Source: Clytia hemisphaerica (lineage: Eukaryota; Cnidaria; Hydrozoa; Leptothecata; Clytiidae). Taken from it: a stretch of 64,000 bases of DNA. The notes under the pieces were generated by a model. The model worked only from the letters and a program-made list of their open reading frames with translations. It had not been told where the DNA came from and did no database searches. Shown here one piece after another: positions 25,601-37,600 of this stretch. Location of the stretch: contig CACVBU010000789.1 in NCBI GenBank assembly GCA_902728285.1, positions 214,481 to 278,480 on the forward strand, read 5' to 3'. Position numbers and translations under genes: made by a program. The stretch's first letter is position 1. Each line of letters opens with the position of its first letter.

Positions 25601-28600
25601 TGCACACTTATCGTGAATAGACTTTAGTTTCCTCTTTTCAAGCAGTTTTAACCGAACTTAAGCATAGATTTTCTAAAATCGAGAGTCAAATATTGTCCAA
25701 ATTTTACCAATTTTAAGTGCTCTTTCTTTTGCATGATAATGTCGATTTAGAATAGTCTGAAAAATTAAGAACGCATTTAAGAACATTTTAGGCTGAAAAT
25801 GGCTAAAAAAATAAGCACATCCAGACTCAACCAAATTTTAGTTGTTCTTATAAAAAAAAACGTGTACGTATTCATTCCTCTTGGTTTATCACGGGAATTA
25901 ACTGCATATGGTTTTTAAAGAACGACAAATTACGCATGTGTTTTACAATGCAGGATTCTTAAGAGTAACAGACTGTTACCATCCATAAATTTATTCTCTG
26001 CCTGAAGAGACACAAAACATATTCTTACGCCCATATTTACCGAAATCATGTGGCCAAAATGTCTTATTTCGCGATAGTGAATGGATTTCATTGTGCCACA
26101 GCATTTTCGCTTTAGATAGAAACGTTCACTTTTTGAATTATTAAAGGACTTTATAGTTCAGGTCGAGGGATTCTTGAGTTTATTACGGAAAGTGTACTTC
26201 ATTATGAAAAGTATGTTGTTTTGCAAGATATTTTTAACCCTTTATCGCAATCATCTCACGTCATCTTTCGCTTCTCTTTGGGTACTTACTGTTTACGAAT
26301 GTCAATTGACAAAATACTACACATGAAATCCCTTCAGAATTCCATGTTTTTGTTGTGACAAAAGCCCCTTATATTTTCACTGTAAACACTCCGAACCTAT
26401 CAAGTATATTTTTACTTCATCGTTGAGACTTCTATTAAGATTGTGGTCGACCTCTCTTTCGCTCTTGATGACGTCATTTCTGATTTGACTCTGTCTGGAA
26501 CCCAATCCTTTTTCAGGAAACCAAAATCTCCTTAAGCTGTCTTGTTGGCCTCCTTTCACCATGACTTTTAATCTATGCTATCTTTTTTTATAAGAAACAG
26601 GAAGTTTCTGGTGCGGATCATTTGTTCGTAATCTTTACACTTTTTACCTCAAATCCTACCCTGTTTTAGTTTTAGAGCTAAATTATTTAGTTTTACACTT
26701 CCAAATTTTACTACTTTGACCCTCAAGTTGCTTGAAATCCAATACTTCCAGGCTTCGCATTATTCCTAAATTGTTCTTATTTGTTTGCGATTTTGAGCCT
26801 CATTTTTCTCGTAAAATTATTCTTATAAAAAAAGTGTATTTTGCTGATGCAACAAAGAACAGACTCGTTGATAGCAGGTTAGTTCAGCTCTTTCCGGTGC
26901 CCATGTGCGTCTCAATAGTAGAGGTCTCAACTGAATTTCACGCATTAACGCCAATGTTTTTTTGAAATTCACGCAATTTTGCTGAACTTTTTATCACTTG
27001 TTGCATTTTTGCGAGAAAAACTAACCAAATTTGGTCTTTCCTTTTCGGAAAGAATACACACCCTTTATAAGAATCTATAATGTCTTACATATTCTTGATG
27101 AAAATACTAAGACTGTACTATAAGAAAATCACCATCACGGAATTTACATGATAATTTTAAATTTGGATCCTAACCTAAGAATAACGTAAGAACATTTTAT
27201 TTATTTTTATTTATTTTTCTAAACATTATAATTTCCTTCATCTCCAAAAATATTGGTTCTTCTTACAAGAAAAGTGTTATATAATGTATATACTGTGTGT
27301 ATAAAATATATAAATAACTAACAACTCGAACAGATACGGGAAGAACGACTCATCGGAGGGAATAAGGAAAACTAAGTGATGCTCGGAATCAGAATACTGA
27401 GATATGACGTTTGGAAGTTTGTTCGATTAGTAATAATTAGACTGGATAACGGCTTGTTCGTAAGATAGTCGTCCTAGATAAATTATGGCAGACAGTAAGA
27501 CATAAAATAAACTATTCTTAGATAATATCTCATGAATATATTATGATTTTATATAGGCTGAGGACTAGGCCCCGACTAGGCATAGAAACAAGACTGTGAG
27601 AAGTGTGAGAAAAAAAACTATTGTGCTTCTCCAGAAAAGTTAAGAATCCATGAATCCATGGTAGTAGGAGCACAAACCTTGGGATCCGTACTGTAGCATC
27701 TTTCGTAGGACTCAACTGCATGTGATTGGTTCGAAAGTTCATATGATTTTGAGACTTTCTTGAAAGGGGGCCCGCGAATTAGGTCTGGCGTCAAACGTTT
27801 TGTAAATGCTTATTTTATATGGAACCAGCAACCTTTTTCTACAGCTTTAAATTAGAATTTTCCTTAGCCATTACAGATATCTGAGGGTGGATTGGGCACT
27901 TGTGTTATTGACCAAATTAGATCCATAGATGCAATTTGATTTGTTTCAACATCTCAGTGTGGAAGTTTGCAATGGGCTCTTCCAGAAAAAATTCGTACAT
28001 GGGGGATGGATGATATTTAGTCCGGGGGGTAGCAAAAAATCATCAAAATTTGCCTTGTCTGGGGGTAAATTTGCTCTGTCCGGGGGTAATTTGGGGTGTC
28101 CGGGGGGTCGGAAGATGCTTGTCCGGGGGGTAAAACCTATTGTCCGGGGGGCCAAAAGTCACCCTGTTCGGGGGGTAAATCACTAAAAATTGTTATATCC
28201 TCCACCCCCATGTACAATTTTTTTCTGGATGAGCCCAATGAACAAACAAAATATTTCTTAACATGTAGACGTGTAACAGAATTTCCCTTTCTGCAAAAAA
28301 AATGGCATACGTTCAAAAAATAATGCTATTACAATAACTGGTTGTCATGGCGACTTGACAACTTCTCTCTCTTGTTAGTTGCTATGACATCAATGACGTC
28401 ATCAAAACCATTGAATGTTAATGATGGCTCAACACACCATATCATTTTCTTCTCCGTCTTATTTTTCGAACGTTAAACTTACATTAATAAGTAATGTATG
28501 AAAATTTCAGCATTACGTAATCATTTAACAGGGGTTTTAAACTTGATTCACACAATTTATAGCGAAGGAACTAAAAAATGACTTGCTAAATCGAACTCGA

Positions 28601-31600
28601 ACGGAGAATCTAATTTGCTCGAATAACAGAGAGTGTTCGGATTAAAGAGAGACCAAAAGAAAGAAAGTACCTAGAAACATTAAAATACGATGATTACTTT
28701 GTCATAGTGAAGAAACAACAATAGGAGGCGGTATTAAGATAGAGGTCGGAATTTTTCTGCTTCAGTCTATTTTCGTTGCCCCTGCTGTTCGGACAATTTT
28801 TATTTTCTCCGCGTGCCTCATCTGAAAAAATGCAGTTTGGTTGCGTCATTTGATTTAAGTAGTTATCTAGTTAATTGTTATCCCATTGTAATGAATGACT
28901 TCTCTTTTCTTAAAAGAGCTTTAATTATCTCATGTAATTAGTCAGGGAATCCCCTGGGACGAGTTGTTTGTGCTGAGATGATTAATGAAAAACAGTTTCG
29001 TCATTTAATGAGCTTTATCTAGGAGTCTGGTACGAGATTCTTTTTGCTCCGGAACTTGAAAGCGACGATTAAAGTAATTAACTTAATGAGCCTTCTCGAC
29101 GACGAATATCTCGTTTATAAATACGTAAATGCTGATTAAATAAAATAGATCTTGCCCACCAGACCTTTTCGTTAATTATAATTTTTATGATCACAATTAA
29201 AATCATATAGTAGTATTACAACAAATTTCAAAATCTTAATTTTGTCTTACCTGAACACGTTTTTTATACAAAAACAAACTACATGTTTTTTTTATAAGCA
29301 AGTGTATGCCCCTTGGTCAGGCTCGTGTATGCATAAGTTCTCAAAGCATACAGGCATAGATTTTGCTTATTATATGCTTATGAATTATGCTTATGATTCC
29401 CCTCGAGCCAAGTTTTTAGTGAAATTTCAGAAATTTTGTAAAAAAAATTTCAGATTTTGGGAGCAGTGGAATGTAGGAAACCGTGGAAAGGGGAAAGTCT
29501 TTTTCTTTACTTGACCGCTATCAAACCTTTTTAAACAGAAAAAAATGACAACTGGAAAAAATTTTCAGGCTGACATATATGCTTATGTTATGTTTAGAAA
29601 ATCTGCAAATCTGAGCCTTCATATGCTTATAAGCGTTATGCTTATAAAAAAAACATGTATATCAGAACATTAGGCTTCAATGGCCAAAATGTTAGAGCAA
29701 GGTAAAAACATTTTAAGGCTTCGCGGACTCTAAAACCATTGAAGCCTGAATCCAAGCCTGAAAGGCTAGACTCGAGAGTCCTGGATGGGATATGAAGCGC
29801 CCGCGCGTGGTTTTTACACAACCGCCGGATTGAAAGTAAAATCTATCGCTAGATTCCAAAGAATCAAGTCCTCAAAAACAAAGGAGCCGCTAGATACAAT
29901 CCGTCGTCATGGTTGCGGCGCGGTGCGTTCTGGATGGGAAATAAGTGGATTCACTTTTTCTTGCCTGGAAAAGGCTAGAGATTCTAGCCCTTTTGGCTTT
30001 AAAACTTAATGTCTAGAATACCCAATTTCTTAGGAAAATGGACTCAAAAATTGGCGAAAATAAGAACACGTTAAAAACATTTTTAGGTTTAAAACTCAAA
30101 AAGTTAAGAACACCAGAAGGCTTCACAAATTTTGGATGTTCTCATAAAAACAACGTGTAATATAAAAACAACGTGTAATATGCTAAACGGTTTTTATAAG
30201 AACATAATGCTTCAATGGTCAAAATATTTAGAACTAGTTAAGAGCAAGCATTGGGTGTTCTTATAAAGAACGTGTCACAATGAATTTGTAAGAATTTTCT
30301 TGATTCTTATAAAAAGTGCACTGTATATCTTGCGTATAGCTTCGCTCTACGGCGATGAATTTTGAAATTTCCATCAAAATGAAAGCGACCATACCATTTT
30401 TTAACGATATAAAACTACGTTCTTTTTTCATAAGAATAATTTTATATGAATAATTAGGCTCAGCAATACGAAAAATGAGAATGAATTAAGAACAGTCCTG
30501 AGCTTAGCATGGCTTGATTTTAAGCAAACTGATAGTGAATAAATTAAATAAATTAAGTAAATAAATTTTTGCCCTATAAATTAAAACAGGATAAGAACAT
30601 CAAAATAAAGAAATGATAGAACAATGGGAAAACTTGAAAAATTTGTAGTTCTTATAAAAAAGAGTGTAATGTTTTTTTATGGTTTTATTTTATTTTATCA
30701 AATTTCTGTTGTTTGAAGTTGACCCTCCCACACATCCTCTATAAAGTCCCCCCCTCGAATATTTCTTAACTCAAAAGACATATTACATCTGCTTTTTATT
30801 AAAACAAAAGTTAGATTAAAACTCCAAAAAAGTTTTTTTCTGTGGAAAAAAAAAAGAAAGAAAATGATAAAACGTCACCTTAACTTGAAATTTTAGAAGA
30901 AGTTTCTTGTCTGCAAAAAAAAAAGAATGAAGAAAAATATGGTTGCACAACTTTTTTCGACTTTTCCTTATTATTTTTCAAAGATCAAAATATAAAGAAA
31001 AAAGGGAACATCTTTCGAAAGATAATTCCCTGACGTTTGTCTCCTTTGCTATTTTTCTTTTGTAATAAAAATGAGCTCCTTTCTTTCACGCTCGAAATGT
31101 CCGTTATTCCATGTTTGCAAATCTCCTTATATGGTAAGTGAAGTATTTTCCACGATCAAAGGGTTTGACGTCAGTGTAGTGGATTGGCTTGTCGCAGCTG
31201 AAGGCTAGAGTAGTAGTGCAGTTTTGAAGAGAAGGGAAGGCTGTCTGGAAGGAATTTTTAAAAATTCGGATTCATAAACATTCTTTACTGGATAATAAGA
31301 CTTGGAATTTTACCTATTGCTGATTTTTGTTGTTTTGAATAAATTGTGAACACTGTTATGTTTATATGGCATATTCGTCTTGGACGCAAAGCATGAACGC
31401 CAGCCGATTTCAAAGACAACAATGTTATTTATGTGACTGTCCAAGAGCTCCTTGGGCTATTCTCAATGACTTTACTGAGCCTGTTTGTCGAGGATGTTGT
31501 AATTATGAAGGACCAGATAGAATCGAAGCAGTTATTGACTACGTACGATCCCTCAGAAAAGGGTGGGAACACCAAGTACGAAACTCGAAAAGTTTAAATT

Positions 31601-34600
31601 CTACGGGAACCTCGATTGGTTCAAGCCCAAGTCCTGGGGGCCACTCAAATGGATCTATTGATGCTAATGGAACTCAGTATCCTTTTTCTGGTCAGTACCA
31701 CAGTTTAATCCCACATCACAGTGCAGAGCATATGCGATTCTTACACTCTGTGAAGTCTGAACAAGCACAACAGCAACAACATGCTCCTGGAGAAGGAGAG
31801 AACTTTCCCCCTAAAACTCCCTACGGTCCAAATGAACCTGGAGGCCCACCATCATCAGGAAATCCTAGAAGTGCAGAGGAAATTAATCATGATGAGCGTA
31901 GATTCATGCCACATCCAAAGGATTTACCACCGTCTTCCAGGATGCCCATTATCAGACGTCCACCTGAGTATTCTGAGTACCCTGAAGTTGTACGTGAAAC
32001 ACTTGAGATTCTGAACACATGTGTGCCATTTGATATCAGATTTAAAAAGGACCACAATCATGTCGGAAGGGTTTTCCTTTTCGAAGCAGCTCCAAGGACA
32101 GGAGCCACGTCATCAAACGAATATGAACTCAAACTTCACTTGGAGTATCCACGAGGCTCAGAGAGTTTTACGCAGAGTGTTTCTGCTGTTGCAAAACAAA
32201 TGTATCAAGACTCTACGAAAGAGCTTGGGCGTGGCATTTCATCTGGCTTCAAATACCTTGAATATGAGGTTCAAGGAAGTCCTAGTGAGTGGCGTTTACT
32301 TGCTGATCTTATTCCTGAGGCAGTACGATTCTTCAAGGACCCGATTAGTCGTAATTTCCTTCCTATAAGAGTTACAGATCACCCAACATACCACCCAATG
32401 TTAGGTCCACCACCCTTCAACCAAGCAAAATATCGCCACAAACGTAAAGCAGAAGATTTGGAGCCGCATGTAGCTCCTTCGAGGGCCCCACGACGCACTT
32501 ACAAAGAACGAGAAGATGAGCAAATTCAAAGACATTTATGGATGCAGTCTCAGGTTGATGCTTTACGTTTGTCCATGGCACATTTAACTGCTCCTCCTGA
32601 AACTATGCATATGAATACAATTCGCTCATCTGCCATGATGGATCACCCCCGTCATCCAGCTCCTTTACCTCATGCACCCATCACACCCGGGTCTGCTCCA
32701 CCAACAACACCCCATCAACCGTCACCAAAAGGACCCTGGGGAGTACCAACGTCCATGGCTGCTCTGATCAGTGCAGCAGGAGCAGACACAAACCATGGAG
32801 GAACCTTACGAGAAGGTAGGAAGGCATCCTCAGAACATATAAAATCAAAATCCCCAAATAATGACAAAGAGCCTACAGAGAAAGAAAAGGATGAATCGCA
32901 TAAGCTTGAGGAAAATGTTGACCGCAAGGAGTTAGGCCCTGTACCAGAAGGCCACACAAAGAAATCTGGAGGAAAAGGTGTCAGCCAGTTGAAGTGTAGT
33001 ATCTGTGAGGACTGGCTTGAAGACACTCATTTTGTACAGTGTCCCTCAGTCACAACTCATAAATTCTGTTTTCCCTGCTCCAAAGACAGTATTAAGAAAC
33101 AAGGACTTGGAAATGATGTATTTTGTCCTAGTGGTAAACGTTGCCCTCTCATTGGTAGCAACCTTCCATGGGCTTTCATGCAAAGTGAAATTCAGACAAT
33201 CTTGGCGACTAAAGGTCGACCACAAAAGATGAAGGAAGAACCTTCAGCACCTGTCAAGGAAGAAGAAAAACCATGATTTTTTAGGATTTTAATCCAGGGG
33301 TCTGTTTTTTTTGTTCTTTATTTTTCTTTTCAAAAAAAGAAATTTCTGTAGGTTTGTTTTTTTGTTCTTTAGTCTAAAGTGACTTGTTTTTTCTTTCAGA
33401 GTTGTCTTTTTTCGCCAGTCTCGTGTGTTTTTAAGTTTTAGGGTGAATTACTTTTTTTTGTGTTTTCCTTGATGTTCTTAGAACATTTAATGTTAATTTG
33501 TGTGTCTGAAAAAGAAGAAACCCTTTCCTTTTGTACATATTATTATAACCTAGTAGTTGTAAACGTATGCCAATTGATAAAGTAATCATTTTTTAGACGA
33601 AAAAGCTTGTAATATACGACTTTGTAACATACATCAATCTGGACGGATTAAAATAACAACAATCTTGTTTAGTTCAACAAATTATGGAATTATTGAAGTT
33701 GTTTCAAATATCTTTCCTCTAATCTCGTCATCACTGATATTTGGCTTGAAAACAAAATCCTAAGTCGTCTATATCTGACTCAGTGAAAAGAAACTATTTG
33801 TGATAAAAGTTTGATTTCTCATACCCTTTGAACCCTTTGAACTTGAAGATAAATTGGGAAAGAGAATATTTACTCAACTGAGCAATTATCTTTTAGATAA
33901 GTACATATTTCTTGGTGACGTGACAGGTCACTTTACTTTTTGATACATGAGCTTTTTCTTGTGTTTTTGTTTCTTTCCATCTATCCTTATTAGTCATTTT
34001 TTCTATGAAGGTGATTAAATCAAACAATTTTCCTATTTTGTTTTCAGTGTATATCATTGGTTACTCATAATTGACTTCTTGTAATTGAGAGAGAAAGTTT
34101 GAAAGCCGCCTTTCTTTTGCCAAAACTGCCTCACTTAACACAAGATTCCTTCAAGTGACGTCACGTTAGGATTATTTTTGTCGTTTTGTTTGTATTCTCT
34201 CGCCTCGTTATCCGTTGCTTTTTTTTATGAATGAATCAAAACTTTTATATGATAAACATTGTTTACTAAATAATTTCGTGTCACTTTTACACGAAATGTT
34301 CTTAAGCTGGAGTCAAAGCCCTTCAAATAAAAGAAAATGTTCGAGTGTTATAAATGCCTCTCTCTATATATTCTCTTTTTAATGAAAAAAGGTTTGCGTC
34401 TGACTGATAAGTTACCATGGCGACTGCTAAACATCTTTCGCTGTTCAAACACAAATCGTTTTATTTCGAAATGATAAAGCAGAGGGTTTTTCTTCTTAAT
34501 GTTTTTAATGAAAAAGCCTTCTTTACTATAAAGTTTCTCCTTGGTGTCGGTAGATCTCTTTTATTGAGATTTTCCAAAATATTGTTTTCGAACAAAAGTA

Positions 34601-37600
34601 TCAAAAGGTCCTGTTTTTCTCCAACTTTAGAAAAAGATGTTCAAACTGGCCCCATGTGTGTTTCTTTGAAGGAAAATCTTTATTAATTTGCACAACATTA
34701 TTACGTCATTCGAATTTTTGATATCGTCATGATCAGAAAAAGGTAGAAAATAGACAATTTTACTCCTAGGAATTAAAATTAGGCGAGCCAATTACCATGA
34801 GTAAGACTAGTTTGACCTCTTCTTTCTTATTGCGGTTTTTGAGTAAAAATAAATGGAATCCCTGGAAGTCACGATATCTGAAAATCTGTATTCACTATGA
34901 AACTCTCCATTGAAAACTCTTCATTCTTTGATCTATTTTTACGAGATGTTTTGTTTTTTGAATAATATATCATGATTACAGTGAAAGACATTTTACTATC
35001 AACGAAACAGTGATTTTCTCTGTGAATAATGGATAAGCGGCCCTTCGTTTGATAAATGACGCAATATTTTTGATTTTGGGAATGATTTCAAATTGCGCAA
35101 TCTTTTGCACGATAAAGATGTACTTACATTTTTTAAGTACGCATTTTCTTTATAAGAACGTCCAAATTTTTAGATATTAAAATCAACTTTTTCCGATTTA
35201 ACCCTGTTAATGTTCTTTTTTGGCATTTTGTGAATATTTTCTTGCAATTTCCTGAAAAAATTGGTATTATATGTCCTCAAAGCCTTAATGTTCTTAATTT
35301 TAACTTGTTTTTAGTATTTTGTACATTCAATCTTTTTGTTCTGATAAAAAAACGTGTTTAATCACATTTGATAGCTTTACTCTATTCAATGAGAGTTTGA
35401 ATTTGTTTAGGTGGTTCCCTAACAAGTTAACCTTGAAAGACCCCTTTTTGATCATTAGGGAGTTTCCCTGTCCTCCACAAGCGATTATTTTTACCGCCTA
35501 TATTTCTGAGGGGTTTTGACAACGCTCGCTAAAATGACTTTTTATGACTGCTGATATGTTCAAGTGGCTAAAAACCAAACTCATCCCCGTGTATTCCAGG
35601 CTTTATTTACGTTGACACCAGAGAATATTATCTAGCGCTGTCAGTAAGCATTAAAACGGATGATAAAAATACTGGGAACGAGGTTGACTGAAAACGCGAT
35701 ATTTGGAGCGAATTTATCTTCCTTGTATCATACATTACACGTTTTTTTAAATAAGAACATAATGATTCGATGGCCGAAATATTAAGGACCAGCAGTTAAG
35801 AATATTTTAAGGCTTTATGGACTATGAAATGATGCCCAATTTCTTAGGAAATTGTACCAAAATACTCGAAAAACGGTGAAATTAAGAGCATTTTTAGGCT
35901 TAAAACTCAAAAAGTTAAGAATATCCGAAGCCTTCAAAAATTTGAATGTTCTTACAAGAAAAAAAAAGTGTATCGTACAAATCTCCAATAGACGATATCG
36001 GCTTCACATGAAAACTCAGATTTGACCCCCAAAATTGCCCACAATGCTTTGCACGGAAAAAAGTTCACGGTGAAATTTTTTCCGCAAAAAGCATTGTGGG
36101 GAATAGACGATATCGGCTTCACATGAAAACTCAGATTTGACCTCCGAAAATTTCCCACAATGCTTTGCGCAGAAAAAAGTTCACGGTGAAATTTTTTCCG
36201 CGCAAAGCATTGTGGGGAATTCTCGGGGGTCAAATAGGAGTTTTCATGTAAAGCCGATATCGTCTATTATATTTTGGTAAGAAAAACCATGAAAAAGTGT
36301 CTGGTAAATTCCCTTAGGGTCTCAAAATTGGACCCTGGCATGCAGAGTAAATTGAGTCGACTTTGAGCAAATTTGGGTTAAAAACGACTAGTGCCACTTT
36401 TGGAAAGCCTGAAGAGAATCGACCTTTTTAACCGCCTTCCACAGTGGAAATACCATTCTAAAAAACGACAACTATCCGCTTCCCAGCGTTATCCTTTCAA
36501 AACTTTCTACTAACAACAGCCTTAACAGGTTTAACCTTGCCCTCCATAAGATTTGAGCACTTCAAAGTTTGAATTTTCGAACCTTAATTCTCAAAAATGT
36601 AAATGGAAAAAAGGTGCGTAAAAACTTTATTCGGATTAATTTCGCGAACCAAAGAAATTCCATAGTAGTTCCAAGAAATGGATAAAATTTACTTGTAAGA
36701 AATTAGATTATGATCCCCCTCCAGGCCTCATTCTTATCGAATCTTGTAGGTTTTAATCACCCAACACGAGTTTATGTATCGAGGGGAGATGAATCGAGGG
36801 GAACGGTATAAAGCAAAGTTGACATGTCTCCAAAATCACCGTCCACTTTGGTCGACGACTGTAAAAACACCAAAATACTGTCGTCTGTTTAGGTGAGCAA
36901 AGGGGATATAGAGCCGTACATCAACTATCGACTTTGTTTTGTATCATTTCACTTACCGTCGCCCTCGATATCCAGAGGCGTATTTAGGGTAGGTCAAGTA
37001 GGTCAAGTGACATAGTTCCGAGAAATTGAAAAACATGAAAAATTGTGAAACAGGCTTTCTTATTCCTTTTAGTGATACACAGTCCCCTTCAGATGCCATG
37101 TCTTGTATCAACTTTATCAATTTTATGCGTGCGGCAGTTAAAACTTAGACTAAAATTTATCTCCGCAGTTTTACCTCTCTAATGTTTTGCGAGTGAACCT
37201 TTCGCTATTTAGAGGCTTTTATTTTGATAATCCGAAAACCTATCTAATACCGCCCGACCCATATCGCCCCGCTTGAGTGATTTAGCAACACCCTTTTTGA
37301 CCTCTTTCACCCTAGCAAATCAGGATCATATTATTACCGAGCTCAACTTCTCTAAAAATTCTTGAGGTCATCAGTTGAATGCTGTCACTCGAGCGAAGCT
37401 TTCGACCCTTATTCAATAACTTCATCGCGACAGTGGGCCAAATTGTACAACCGAGTTGAACAAAGTCCTCGACTTCTCATTTTTGTAGTAAGTTTGTCAA
37501 TGTTTGGTTTTATAGTGTTTTTAGAGTACCAAATTAAGATATATATGATGGATGTGATAGTTATGAAAGGAAAGAAAGGAAAGAGAGGAAAAAGAGGAAA

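Noticed and set aside
27929-28323. Gly-Gly-Lys or Pro-Pro-Asp repeat proteins
   Set aside because: Produced by the G-rich array inside a MITE; several frames are open because of the repeat.
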